Shown: positions 26,301 through 38,814, counted from the stretch's first letter. The stretch: DNA of 64,000 nucleotides from Lumnitzera littorea (GCA_024138015.1 JAMXBB010000010.1:82402658-82466657); one strand, 5' to 3'. Notes: a model not told the origin generated them from the letters alone. Program-made: numbers and translations.

Positions 26301-28960
26301 CTTAAAATAAATCCTCATGGATCTTAATTCCATCTTGTGTAAAACAAGATTAAATGTATTTTTCTATTGCACTCAATCTAGTAGAGCTAAGCCTTGAATA
26401 ATTCAAATCTGATTTAAAGCTATTTTCAACGTCATACTTCTAAACTTATTTTCTGAACAACCTTCTAAAGAATATTAGCCTTTTGTTTTTGAAATTTCTG
26501 AATAAACTTCTAAAGTACTGTACCAATTTTTTTTATAAAAGCTTCTGAAATACTTTTTAAAAGATTTTCAAACTAATCTATATTCAATCAATTCAAACCT
26601 TTTGGAATAAGCTTTTAAATGCACCTCAATTTGCAATTTTAAACTTTCTGAATACCTGTATACTTGTTAATTCATTACTGTTCTTCTTTTTTTGTTATCA
26701 TCAAAATCCATGAAAGATATCTAACAAACATAATACAAGATTTTTCGAAACTAACTTTTTGCTCCGATGTAGATCCAAAATCCTCTATTGCTTTCATCAT
26801 GCATCTTACATTTTCCTCTATTAATTCCCCCATCAATACAATGTCATCCATAAAAAAAAAAAAAATGGGAGAGATACAGTTTCGATCCCCTTATTCAAAT
26901 GGGTTTCTACTCTTTCCTCTCCACCAATTGATGAATCAACCAACTAAACATATCCATTACTAGAATAAACAAGTAGGGAGATAAGGGGTCCTCTTATCTA
27001 AGTCCTCTAGATGCTTTAAACCATTCTAGTAAGGAACCATTAAAAATTATCTAAAATGAAGTTGAATTTAGATATGAAGAAATCAGGTTTAACCAAAGTC
27101 TTGGAAAATTCAAACTTTGAAGCGTTGTGTAAACAAAATCCTACTCTACCCTATCATAAGCCTTCTCGAGGTCTAACTTCACCAGCATCCAGTTTTTCTT
27201 CCCCCTCCTACTATCTAAAAGGTAAAGTACTTCTTGGAAGATAATCATATTATCATACGCTAATCTCCTTAGAATAAAACTAATTGCTCTGGACTGATCA
27301 ACTCGTCTAGTCCACCCCTCAGATGATTCACAAGCAGTTTATTAACTACCTTATACATGGTTGTATATAGACTAATTGGTCTAAAGTCCTTCAACCTATT
27401 TGCACCCATCAATTTTGGGATAAGAATAATTAGAGTTTTATTTAACTTCGATATCATACTTTGAGAGTCCATAATAGACCGGACATTATTACATACTGTT
27501 TCCCCTACCTTTGCCTAACACTTCTTAAAGAACTCTGCACTCAGTCTATCTATGCCTGGTACTTTGTAATTCCCTATACACCATAGCACCTACTTAATCT
27601 TAGCAAATGTGCAAGATTTCCCCAACTTAGCTTTATCAATATCTGAAAGAGTTCTTTGTCCCTTACTCCAATCCTTCAACTATCTCTGGACATACTCTAT
27701 TTCTATAGAAAAGAGGTTCTAAAAATGCTTATTCACCAGTTGTTGTATATCCAAGGCATTTGATACCCAATTTTCAACATTATCAAATAGGCTACAAATT
27801 CGACCTTTTGATTTGTGGCATAATGCACTAGTTTGGAAGAATCTTGTATTTCGTTCCCCCTCCACTATCCATTTCACTCTAGCCTTTGTTGCCTAAAGCT
27901 TCTATTCATGTCTCAAGACCATTTAGAACTCCAGATGTAAGAACCTCTCTTGCTTAATAAGCTATTACAAAGGATTGCCCCAAAGTTTTTTCTGCACCTC
28001 TTTTAACTTCCTTTGAACCTTCTTCTTCCTTACATGGATAAGTCCAAAACACTTTACATTCCATTTCTAAATGTTTGTAATGAAGTCTTCTAAGTCATCC
28101 AAGTATCTAAAAGTACTAGAGTTCCATTTACTACAGACAAAATTCCTAAAATTTAGGTGCTCCAACCACATAGGCTGAAACTGAAAGGGTTTTTTGACTT
28201 TTGGCCCAACATTAATCATAGGGACCGTATCCAGTAATAACGGTAAATGGTCTAAATGATTAGAAACTAAGTGAAAAAGTTTTGCTTCTAGGTAAAGGGG
28301 TTTCCAAGAAGCATTAGCCTATGCCCTGTCTAGCCTAGTTTGGATCATTCCACTCAACACCCAAGACCTCTTAGACTACATGAATTTCGGTCCAACAAAG
28401 CCTAAGTCTATTATGTTACATCTTTCCATACACAACTAATACCTATTAGCTCTAGTCTGACAAAACCAGACGACAACCCCACTTTTCTTATTTACATAGA
28501 ATCTCGTTAAAGTCACCAATCATTACCTAAGCCCCATTCATAGTACTGGACAATCACTCTAAATCCTACTACAATTGATATCTTTCTTCATATCTAGGAG
28601 AAGCATATATACTAGAAATAAACCAAGAACAATTAGAAACGCGTACCTGTATTTCAAGGGTGATGTGTTGGCGAGAAAGGGCTTTCTCAATCATCATAGC
28701 ATCCTCTTCATTCCATAGCACAACAATACTGCCCCTGTACCCATCTGCTGCTTTGCATATCATGTTATTAACACTTACATGCAACTTAAGTTCCTCCACC
28801 CCCTTTACACCCATTTTAGCTTCAGTAATAACTAGAATTTGTGGCTCATAAAGCATCCATGGTTCTCTAATGGCATGTCTTCTTTGTTTTGAGTTAGCTC
28901 CTCTTACATTCCATGCAAGAATCCAAAAAGATTGTTGTCACATAGAGGTAAATAAAGTAT
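23380..28960 (-). mobile_element. L1-type LINE remnant (endonuclease, RT, zf-RVT, RNase H), split by an insertion
   Basis: A non-LTR retrotransposon on the - strand. The poly-A tail appears as T10 at 23380-23389. In sense order: ORF2 N-terminus and endonuclease at 28960-28570 (WNVRGANSKQRR, ILVITEAKMG); RT with RPISL and LISPEQ at 27470-27270; the RT active-site region at about 26900-26740, where the usual FADD is read as MDD after an A run; GKYLGLPV at about 25240; the GGLGL block at 25097-24840; a zinc-binding RT-associated domain at 24454-24215 (CSLCG); and RNase H at 23983-23753 (ESDSQVTID). Stops and shifts occur throughout. The body is interrupted at 25347-26657. ORF1 was not recognised upstream. 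Confidence 0.9.
25347..26657. mobile_element. 1.3-kb insertion within the LINE
   Basis: LINE coding similarity stops here and resumes on the far side. The inserted piece begins TCAAGAAGGGGGGTGAATTG, a start I associate with a widespread class of plant repeat transcripts. It has no coding capacity and contains many TTCTGAA or CTTCTAAAG phrases. GTATA flanks it on both sides (25342-25346 and 26658-26662) and is a plausible 5-bp target duplication. The class (TRIM, solo LTR or other) is undecided. Confidence 0.6.
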
Positions 28961-29342
28961 CCATAAGATCAGAGTCTGGTAAACTACCAAATACCCTCAG
29001 CCACCCCCTTTTATATTCTAGCATCCTTAAATTTTATATCTACATAATGGTGGTCTTTTATATTCTAAGAGTCTCTTGCCTCCATCACTTTTTTTCCTTT
29101 AAAAAAAAAATTGATTAGTAAACTTTTGCAATCAATTGCTACTTAAGTGTAGATTCTTATGGTTTTCAAATTTTCAATTAATGATAAGAAGGAACTATTG
29201 TTTCCATGTATATAGTGCTAAAAAAGTTAAAGGAAAGCAACACTAAGCACAATTAGAAAGCATTCTTCAAGAATATTGTACTTTGTAATATAAAATGCTC
29301 ACTATTATCCTTTTGTTTCTTTTTCTTTTATCATTCTTTAAT
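28961..29342. other. Spacer between LINE and MITE
   Basis: AT-rich. The first part may include the LINE 5' end. Nothing else is recognised. Confidence 0.4.
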
Positions 29343-29736
29343 GTCATGTTTGATATATAGGAATGGATCGAAATGGAATTACAATTCCGAGTTTTGTTCC
29401 CTTTTGACTCTTCTTATGTTTGGAAGTACATTTAAAATTCAAAATCGCAATTCCAATTTCAACAGGAATTCGATTCCACCTTTTCAAAGGCGGAATTGAC
29501 TATTCCATTCCTCCTACATTTATTATTATTAATCAAATTGCTTATTTAACCTTCAAGTTACTTATAATATTTAATAATTAAGAGTATTTTTTGGTAGTGA
29601 TTACTATATATACATTTAATTTCATCCCATCCCATTCTATGGATAATTCTAAACACAGGAAAAGATTTGCCATTGTGCTTTCCATTCTATCCCATACCAT
29701 TACATTCCAAACCATTCAAGCATATCAAATGTGAGC
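29343..29736. mobile_element. hAT-like MITE
   Basis: A 394-bp element without coding capacity. The imperfect terminal inverted repeats are GTCATGTTTGATAT on the left and GCTCACATTTGATAT on the reverse of the right end, each followed by (G)GAATGG. Subterminal GGAATGG or CCATTCC motifs recur in opposite orientations. Flanks TCTTTAAT (29335-29342) and TCTTTAAG (29737-29744) form an 8-bp duplication with one mismatch, the size made by hAT transposases. Confidence 0.85.
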
Positions 29737-30397
29737 TCTTTAAGATTTTCAGAAACTCCATAAACTCAACTCTATAATGTCATTTTCATACTTTCATGAA
29801 TATAGATTTGTACAAGTTTGTTAGAATTGTTTTGTACAGTAGCCTTATCTTCTTCAATTATTTAGGCCCAAAAGTTAATTAAATGACTTTACATTGCTCA
29901 TTTATTTGAAGAATTTTATGTTGCTATATAATTGATCAATTGATAAAAAAATTCTCTATTGTGAGCACATGACAAGTTCCTCAATAAAAAAGATGAAAAT
30001 ATTATTAGCGTTGTTGTTCTTAACCATTTTAAAATAGAACATATTAGTGCAATTCAACAATTTAGTATTTTTAAAAAAATTTCTATGTGTAGCTTTCTTT
30101 CGTTTTCATACATGTTTAATCCTTAATATGTTATGCAACTTAAAAAATGCAATAATGTTGCTTTCAAAATTTCATATATTTTTAAATCTTAATTTTGATA
30201 AACACAATTAAAAGTGGATAAGGATAATAATAGAAATCACATCTCACCTTCATTACAAAATTTTATATATACCTAGACACATTAATGACGCATTTAATTA
30301 TAGTTCCTTCTATAAATGGAATCATGGGTGCCATAAAAATGATAAAATAAGAAAATTATTATATTACCTTGAATTTTTTATTTTTAGTTATAAGTCT
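29737..30397. other. AT-rich spacer, nothing recognised
   Basis: No coding, repeat or RNA signal seen between the MITE and the retroelement nest. Confidence 0.45.
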
Positions 30398-30900
30398 TGT
30401 CATCTATAGGGTTTTATTGGTAGTGTTTGTGAAATGTTAGGCTTTGCGCTTAAGTGAAAGCCTACAAAAGATCACACAGTTAGAGGCATAGGGATGTTGT
30501 TCGATGTGACTACTCCGATGCTTAAGTTAATATCTTATGTAGAGAGAGAGAGTAAGAATGCAGGCAAACTCAAATGTAAGAATATAGGCAAACTCAAATG
30601 TAAGTTAAGTGTACAAAGAGTGTAAGTAGTTTACTATTGGGATGTTGGTTGATATTTACAGAAGAGAGTCATAAGAAGTCAAGGGACCAATAATAGCACT
30701 TTGGTACATCCACACGTCATGAGTAGTGGGAGTATGCTGTCTAATATGGTCTGGGTTTGTTTGGTTGTGGTTTTTGACCTAGTTTTTTAGCCTTATCCTC
30801 TATCTTTTAGCCATTGTAGGTTGTTAAGACTGGGTAGGCCACCTGATGGGCATAGGTTGAGGTCGATTAGGAGGATAATGTGATGTGCCTAAGAGCTCAA
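30398..30900 (-). mobile_element. LTR of element D, downstream copy
   Basis: Aligns with 46432-46690 joined to about 50870-51096. The first part shares ATCTATAgGGTT, GTGCTTAAGTGA or GCGCTTAAGTGA, GCCTRCAAAAGA, ACTCYGATRCTTAAGT, AGAGAGAGTAAGA and GTTAAGTGYAYAAAGAGTGTA. The second part shares GACCAATAATAG, GTAGTGGGAGTATGCTGTCTAAT or similar, and TTAGGAGGAT or CTAGGAGGAT. The sense strand is minus because the other copy lies next to a minus-strand primer-binding site. The border near 30900 is approximate. Confidence 0.82.
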
Positions 30901-31019
30901 TTAATCACTAAGACTTATCACAGGAGATAGTAACCAGGTGAATCCTTCGAATTATTAAAGAAAGAGGAAGAGAATTGATAAACACAGTAGCTTCTGTGAA
31001 GCTGTTCTCCAGATATGAC

Positions 31020-31753
31020 TTATCATGCAACACTACACAACTTAGTATTTTACTTGATATGATGTATAAGTTGATACTAAGGTCCATTCGCCACTAATCT
31101 CGAGCTACCAAACAAGATTAGATAAGAGTGTGAAAAAAGGATGTACTTGAAGAATGGTGTCTCACAAGAATAAGAATATTTATTAACAATATTGTGTAAG
31201 ATGATTGTGACTACAATAAAAAGGACTAATTATAGTAAGTCCTTTAAGGAAACAATACAATAGTGGAAAATTACATACAGGATAATGTAAGAAGAAAATT
31301 CCTTGTATAAGTAAAAAGGATAAATATGATGAAGGACAAAAAGGAATATAGTACAAATATTAGAAAAGTAAGAGACAGGTGGCAGCTTGTCAGTAGGTTT
31401 GTGTTTTGAAATCTTAGGGCATTATGGCTGAGTTATGCTGGTGTTTAAATTGCTCTTACTAATCTATAACGAAGGCTACCGAGGTGATTGAATAAAGTCA
31501 TAGCTCGGTAGGGTAGGATAGAAAAGCTCAGTGTACATGAACCTTAGCTTTGGCACTTAACAAGTCGGTATCTAAATAGTAGACTAAGTAGAGCAGAGTA
31601 TGTCCAAGTTAAGTGCTCAAAGAGTTTAGTAGATTGTCATCCTAATACTAAAGTTCGTTAAGGCTGGGCTAAGATGCTTGAATCCTCTTAACAAGTCCTT
31701 GTAAGCCTCTTTGTTGGGCCTAAGTGATAGGTCATAAGGTTGACAATCCATAA
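31020..31753 (-). mobile_element. Probable 3' LTR of gypsy element B
   Basis: Non-coding DNA that directly follows the C-terminal end of B pol in sense order. Just before it comes GATTTGAGGACAAATC, the same phrase that precedes the LTR of element C. Its leader-like end (near 31150, CTTGAAGAATGG then TTATTAAC) is loosely similar to the ends of 38815-39614 and 43959-44615. Borders are uncertain, especially the one near 31020. Confidence 0.5.
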
Positions 31754-33226
31754 GCTCCATAGGGGTGTTGAAGATTTGTCCTCAAATCTTGGTTGTCTTC
31801 TTCTTCTAGGCCATAGGGCATTAGATCGAACACATTGAAGATAGGAGATACCCTATAGCCTTCGAGCAACTCCGACTCATAAGCATTGTCATTTATCCTC
31901 CGTAGGACTTTAAAAGGGCCATCTGATCTGAGGGATAGCTTGTTCGTCCTTCATCTTGAGAATCGTTCTTTATTAAGGTGAACCCAGACAAGGTCCTTGA
32001 GGTTATAAATGACGTGCTCTAGTCCTATATTCCCTTGCTCTCGCTATTGAGTAACCGTCTTAGCTTGCTACTCAATAACTTTCTGATGTAAATTTTAAAA
32101 TTCCTCAATGTGCTGCAGATCTGACTGGCTTTCTCATTGAAAGGTGCAATTGGTAATCATCTCTAATGGTAAGTTCAAATTAAGTCTGCAGATGACCTCG
32201 AAAGACAACTTTCCTATTAGGCTATAAGTGGAGCAATTGTAAGCGAACTCAATGATGGGAAAGCATAAATCCCAATCATGTAGATTCTTCCCAACAATAG
32301 CTCAAAGGAGGTTCCTTACGGTCCTATTCATAACGTCAGTCTGGCTGTCTGTCCATGGGTGACAAGAAGTACTAAACATAAGTTTGGTGGTGAGTTTCTT
32401 CCATAGTATTTGCCAAAAGAAGCTCATGAACTTCAAGTCATGATTTGAGACAATACTCCTTGGAATGCCATGCAGCTACACAATCTTCTACAAAAAGAGG
32501 TTAGCAACAAATAAAGCATCATTAGTTTTGTGGCAAGAGAGGAAGTTACTCATTTTGTTAAGCCAATTGACCATCACCATAATAAAATCATGTTTCTGAG
32601 GTGTTCTAAGTAGGCTAAGCATGAAATTCATGCTTAGATCAGTTTATAACCGCTTAGGTATGGGTAGAGGTGTATATTCTCCATATAACTCCTTTCTTCT
32701 CTTAGCTTGCTTACCTACCTCGCAACATTCAAGAATTTTGCGCACATCCTTCATCATCCTAAGCTAATAGAAGTGTTCTTTCAATAGCTCGACAATTCTC
32801 TTTTCGCCAAAATGGCTGGCTAAAGCCCTAGCATAGGCCCCCCATATAAGTAATTCCCTCACAGAACTACTTAGCAAATAGATTTGTAGTCCCTTCATAA
32901 AAAATCCTTGACTCAAGTAAAACCCATCCGTTACTCCTCAAATATTGCACTTAGCCACTAAGGGTCCGAAGTACGAATCATGCTCATACTGATCAAGTAA
33001 AGTCCTAAATCTACGTACTCTAGCTTGTAGAGATGTAATAAGAACATCTCGACAAGAGAAGGCATCAACTATAATGTTTGCACTTCCCTTCTTATACTTC
33101 ATGACATAATAAAGGGTTTTCAAGAACTTAACCCATTTAACATGATGTCAGGAGAGTTTTTGTTAGCCTCAGAGGTGTTTAAGGGACTCATGGTTTGTGT
33201 AGATAATAGACTCTCTCATTAGTAAG
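31754..33226 (-). pseudogene. Gypsy element B, C-terminal pol (RNase H end, integrase)
   Basis: In sense order from 33226: the RNase H tail with NHESLKHL and YVMKYKKGSANIIVDAFS (33226-33060), the integrase zinc-binding and core region (about 32900-32200), and the C-terminal segment with FNV..L and LRTN near 31860-31780. Stops and shifts are frequent. It continues into 36816-38814 once the insertion 33227-36810 is removed. An intact copy would encode the enzymes that copy and insert the element. Class: Ty3/gypsy, exact clade not decided. Confidence 0.88.
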
Positions 33227-36200
33227 TGTAAGCGCTGTAATTTCACATAGTCATTAGAATGAGTAATTTAAGTGTATGTAAAAGTCAACTGAATAGTGTA
33301 ATACTTCACATATGAATCTTCAAAGTTAAACAAAGGCACTTCGTTGGTTTGGAATATTGAAATATAATAAAATAATAGTATTATAGTTAAAAATAGATAA
33401 TTTTACTAAATTATATTATATTATAAATTATCCATTATAAACGCGTAAATTAGGTAATGGAAATTAATCAAACTTTAGAGATAAATTATTTGGACACTAA
33501 AATTATAAAGTAACATAAAATAACAAATAAAAATAAAACATGTACCTCGAGTGTGATTATTATATATAATTATATTCTTGAAACAACCTAAACTCCCCAA
33601 AAAAGTATAAGATTAACTAAAAATTAATAAACAATCATTAAAAGTAATAAGACTTGTGGAAAAACATTTAGCTTACACATGGAACTAACCTGGACAAGTG
33701 TTGATTGACAATCCTCATGGTAGGACACTTAATAAGTAATTTTAGAAGATATTAATAGGCTTATGAGATAGAAAATGTACTCTTATCACACATGTATGTT
33801 TAGAAAATTAGGAAATGCTCTCTATGAATTCTTTAAAGAATGATGGTTCTAGGAAAATTATGGAAAGTGGAAGAAAGATTGAAGGAAACTTCTAGAAAAT
33901 AGGAACCAAAAACTATGCAAACTGAGCTGATATAAGGAAAATAGATTCGAAAAGGTGCTGGAAGTGAACCACCACCATCACCTAGCAGTGATGGCAGTGC
34001 CAAGTGGTGCTGATAAAGAAAGGGTAGAAGATGGTAGCCAAATGGTGGTGTTTCTAGTGAGCTCTGAATTTCTTATATTTTTCAAAAATATTAAATTAGG
34101 CCCAAAAATTCTAGAAAAATTTATTATGAAATAATTTCATATATACTTTTCAAGAAAAATATTAGTTTGTATAATTTTTATGTAAGTATATGATCTCCTT
34201 AATAAGTTGCTTAAAACTAAATAATTTAAAAAGTTATTTTAAATAACTCTATTGTTGTTATTTAAAAAAAAAATTAGAACTTTCCTATACTGCATGTATA
34301 AATATGATGAAAAGATTTCAACTAAAAATATTTTTCATAATTTTTAGTAATTTTTAAGCCTTTAAATTGATGAAAAAAAATGCCATTTTTGAAAATTTCG
34401 TAGAAAATAACAGGCATCAGATTTGGAGGTTGATTATGGCATATGTCTATATGGAGATGGTTTGGAGATGATGGATTGAATGCAATTTGGAGATATGCAT
34501 AAAACACTAGTTATGGACTATATGTATTAAGGTGAATAGATAAAGATTTGAGAATTTGGTAATATGGTGATTATGGGCACGAGAAACCTATTGTATGATC
34601 ATGTTTTATCATGCTTATAAATTGGAATAAGATGTTAAGGTGAATCGTTGGGAGTAAACTAGTAGAAAGGGGACTTAACTTTTAGTTTAGATACTTAATC
34701 AAAGAGAGATGGTAAAGGATTGTAATTATAACCCTGTTAGGGCCTTGTTTGAGAAGCTACTAGGTAAAGGAAGCATGGTTGTAAAGACTTCAAAAATATA
34801 TTCAAATGGTTGATTTAGTAAAAGAATGACTTAAATTATTTGCTCAAATACTTGACTAGAAGTTTGGTTAGTGCAAGGATCTAGATTATAATCATGTCAG
34901 AGTCTTGATTAGAACAATATTTGGTAAAATAAATATGATTAAAATGACTTCAAAAACATGTTTAGAAAGGTTAGTGCATGAAAGGACTTTAACTCTAAAT
35001 ATGCTGAAGCTTCGTTTAAGGAATTGTTTGGTAAAAGAGGGGTGATTGTATTAAGTTCAAAGACTTAACTAAAAGGTTAGTTGATTTAGAGGGCTTAGAT
35101 AAAATCGCTTCAGAGATATCTTCAGAAGGTTAGTCTGTAAAGAAGAAGCCTATTCTCCAGTTTATATAGAGTTGATCCAAAAGTTAAATAGTAAAAGAGA
35201 CTTAACTATACCCCCATCATAGGCTTGTTTGGGAAGTATTTGGTAAGGAAAATGTATTTGAAATGGCTTCGAGACTTGATTCAAGGGTTGGTTAGTGTGA
35301 AATGCTTAGTGGAAATAACTTCAAAGTCTTGTTCAAAGGGTTGATCAGAGCAAGGGTATAACCAAGATAATCTCAAAGACTTGGTCAGAAGCTTTTGAGA
35401 TCAAAACTTAGTATTTAGCGAGCTTTCAGAACTTTGTTCAGAGACTTCTGCAATAAGTTGGAACTCAATACAAAGCTTATATCACTCGCTAGAGATAAGT
35501 TAGAACCATACTTAAATTATTAAAATCAACTTATCCAACTTTATATTCAGTAAAACTAAAATGATTTTAATGATTATTTTAAGGAGAACAATGAAAGCAA
35601 ACAAGATTAACTATCAAGACCATCAAGCGTCACTTGTCTAGGTAAATGGGATCAGTACTTTACCACATTTTGAAGTATTATTAAGGATACTTGGACGCCT
35701 TAGTATATGTCTTGATTATAATTGTAAGTTAGTTACCTATGCATATGAAAGGTGTTTGCTTGAATACAGTTTTGCTATTTGGAGTGCTAGATTTTATGTA
35801 TTGGTTACTTTATGATGATGATTGATTGAATTGTTTGAAATTACTTAATCACCCTAAAAGCAATCTAACACAAACTTAACTTAACCACTAATTGGACTTG
35901 TATCACAATCTATTAAGGGAAACGATTAGATTTCTTAGGCCAAACACGGATCTTTCAATAAGGATAACAGAAATGGCTTTTCCCCACTCTTAGTTGAACT
36001 AAGTGAATAGGAAAGGAGGTCGCAGTAAAGTTGGGGACCGTGGTTCGAAGGTAGTCTTGGGCATAGCATGTTTCTCTATTGTACAAGCCCCGATTTGGTT
36101 CTGATCCACAAAGTCGTGATGTAAAACTCTTCGAAATCCAAATTAGAGCAAGCGCAATTTCTCAAATTTCACTATAACCAGTCAATGTCATACAACAACA

Positions 36201-36810
36201 TTACTTAAACATGCATTGCATCTAAATAACTTTGCTTGAAAACCTTGGTTGTTCTATGTCGAATATATGCTATTGTCTCCACCCCACTTATTAAGCAAGT
36301 TGTCGTTTATTCCCCTATAGTTATTTTGTAGGTTTTTTGGTAGATACACCAGTACTACTCTAAGTTTTAGAAGTATAGAGAATAGGGTTGGGGAGTTAAA
36401 TATAAGACTAATCAACTAAATTTCTATTTTATTTATTAACTTTGCTAACTTTTAGGAAAACTACTAGGGTTTCTTTAAGTGATCCTTTAGTTTTCAATTA
36501 TTGTTACCGATGCTATATTTTGTAAACTTATGGACTTTTATAAATCACTATTATGTCATTTTTCTATAGTTATTTGTAAAACTTGTTTTCTTCTTAAACT
36601 TTTATATTGCAAAAGCTCTTCCAAAAGCTATTTTAAAAAATTGTACCATAGGCTAATACCAAACAAGTATTGAATTGGATGTTTTAAAGCTGTGAAGTAG
36701 TAAAGGCCTAGTGTAAACTGTACCTATGTTAATGGTTAAAGTAGCTAGCTTCTAGCTTAGGTTGGTTTACATAGTAGAGCTATTACGACTCTTTGGTTTA
36801 GGGCGTAACA
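33227..36810 (-). mobile_element. 3.6-kb LTR-like insertion (solo LTR) in gypsy B, with GTAAG duplication
   Basis: Element ends are TGTAAGCGC on the left and GGGCGTAACA on the right (TG...CA). GTAAG lies immediately outside at 33222-33226 and 36811-36815. Removing the unit plus one GTAAG rejoins the RNase H coding of element B. In reverse complement it begins TGTTACGCCC and matches the start and general layout of 485-3445. The CACC-rich block at about 33970-34060 corresponds to the GC-rich block at 2600-2680. No coding sequence is found. It contains a tandem array (34717-35305). The 5-bp duplication and the single LTR-like body fit a solo LTR left by LTR-LTR recombination. Confidence 0.85.
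34717..35305. repeat. Diverged tandem array inside the LTR (period about 105-110 bp)
   Basis: Units begin near 34717, 34876, 34982 and 35197. Each carries the order GGA(C)TT..AACT/ATTATAA, then CTTG(T)TT or similar, then TTTGGTAAAA, then GACTTCAAA or GGCTTCGA, then GGTTAGT or GGTTGGTTAGTG. Spacing varies and one interval is about double length, so five or six units may be present. Confidence 0.7.
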
Positions 36811-36872
36811 GTAAGTAATGTTATCAATTCTAAAGGGCATGACAGTAAGTAATGTTACCAGTTCTAAAGAGC
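36805..36872. repeat. 34-bp direct duplication at the LTR/gypsy junction
   Basis: GGGCGTAACAGTAAGTAATG is followed 34 bp later by GGGCATGACAGTAAGTAATG. Both continue GTTAYCARTTCTAAAG. The duplication includes the last 6 bp of the insertion and the start of the flanking gypsy sequence, so it arose after the insertion. Confidence 0.85.
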
Positions 36873-38814
36873 TTAGATGAGTATATAGAACTCCTTATCA
36901 TATGTCAAGTAATTTAGAGTAGTACCTCTGAGTTTCTTACTAAAAAATGCAATAGGCCAGCATTCCTACACAAGGACAGCACTAATACCTACTCTTGAAG
37001 CGTCATACTCCAATTCAATAACTTTCTTGAAGTTAGGTAGCACAAGTAATGGGGCAGAAGTCAACTCATACTTAATCTCATCAAAACTACTCTAAGCCTT
37101 CTCAGATTACTTGAATTTAGAGTTCTTCCTAGTCAGCTCAGTCAATAGGGCTGTTATGAAACTAAAGTTTCGAATGAATCTTCAGTAAAATGAAGTTAGA
37201 CTATAAAAACTCCTCACTTCAATAGCATCGGTTGGCGTTGGTTATCCGAGAATAGCTCGAACTTTTTCATCATCTACTTTAATACCTTTATCAAATACAA
37301 CATATCTGAGCAATACAATCTCGTTCTAACAAAATCCACACTTCTTTGAGTTATCAAACAGTTATTTAGCTCGAAGAATATCAAATACTGATCTTAAGTA
37401 CTAAACATGAGAATTGAGGTCAACACTATATACTAAGATATCGTCAAAATAAACCACAACACTTTCCCATCAAGGACATCAAAACATGATTCATAAATCG
37501 CATATAGGTGTTCGGTGCATTTGTATATCCAAACGGCATCACCAACCATTCAAATAGACTATCTTTTGTCTTGAAAGCAGTCTTCCACTCATCTCTGAGT
37601 CTCATTATAATATAGTGGTAACTACTCTTCAGATCAACTTTTGAAAATATCTGTGCATTATGTAATTCATCTAACATATCATCAAATTGTGGAATCGGAT
37701 ATCGGTATTTAACAATGATCTTGTTGATAGCTCAATTATCAATGCACATTCTCCATGAGTCATCCTTCTTTGGTACTAAGACAGCTAGAATAGTACAGGA
37801 GCTTATGCTCTCCTTAACATATCCACACTCAATAAACTCGTCAACTTATCACTTCAGTTCGGCTGCCTGCTCAAGATAGAGTCTATAGGTAAGTCAGTTA
37901 GGTAGTGCAGCTCCAGGCTAGAGGTCAATGCAATGCTCTATGCCTCTCATAAGAGGTAAACCTCTTGGTAGCTTGGCTAGAAATGGGTCAACACATTCTT
38001 GGAGCAGGGTTTACACTTCGACAAGTAATGCTTAGTCCTCCCTTAACTCAAGAAGTCTTCTGACCAATAGGAGCACAAACTCCTCCTTCTTAACATCCTT
38101 AGAAAACTATACTCAGGAAATCACTAAGGACTTCTTCTGTAAGGATTTGGAAACCTTGACTTAGGATTCTTGAACTTCTCTTGGGCTCATAGGAGTTAAT
38201 AGAACCTTCTTCTCATATGTCTGGAACATATAAGTGTTCCTATGTCCTCCATGTCATATAAGTCTGCTCGGCATTTGACTTCGGCAGTCAACCTCGGTAC
38301 TATATTGAGCTTAATCATATCCAGGTCAACTCGGTATACCAGTTTTGGTTGGCAAGCTAGGTCAGCTACTTTATGCTCAGTGAGTTGGTTTCACCTCTAT
38401 CTTTCGACCCTTTATGCCACTCGGATGGTCTCATCCAGGTTTTCAAGCCTCTACACCTCTACTAAATTACCAATCTCGAATCTTAGTCTAGAAATAAACC
38501 TAGCTACCATTCGCCCATCCAAGTCTTTAACATCACAGTAGATCATCAATAACTGAAACTCTTGAACATATTTATCTATGGATTGGCTACCCTCCTTGAG
38601 TTCCTAAAGACATCAAAAGGTGTCTTGCTCATATTGTTCTAGCACAAATCTACTCCTTAAAACTCTCTTCATCTCATTCTAAGTTTGAATTTCTCATCGG
38701 GCTCGTTGACGTACATTTTGCAATTTCTTCCACCATATTGTTACATACCTAGAAAATTCTAAAGCAACTACTTGAACACGTACTAAGTTTTTATAACTGA
38801 CTACCAACTGCATA
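36816..38814 (-). pseudogene. Gypsy element B, gag fragment and N-terminal pol (RT, RNase H start)
   Basis: In sense order: a gag stretch at 38810-38240 (ALEFSRYVTIWWKKLQ, FEIGNLVEV); the polyprotein linker; RT at 38000-37250 with KKDDSWRMCIDN, FSKVDLKSSYHYIIMRLRDE, EWLVMPFGYTNAPNTYMRFM and an encoded YFDDILVYS just past a frameshift near 37445; then RNase H (ELEYDASRVGISAVL, about 37020-36950). The gag zinc knuckle and protease are not recognisable, which points to an internal deletion. The gag N-terminus is cut off at 38815 by the LTR of element C. Non-functional. Confidence 0.88.
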
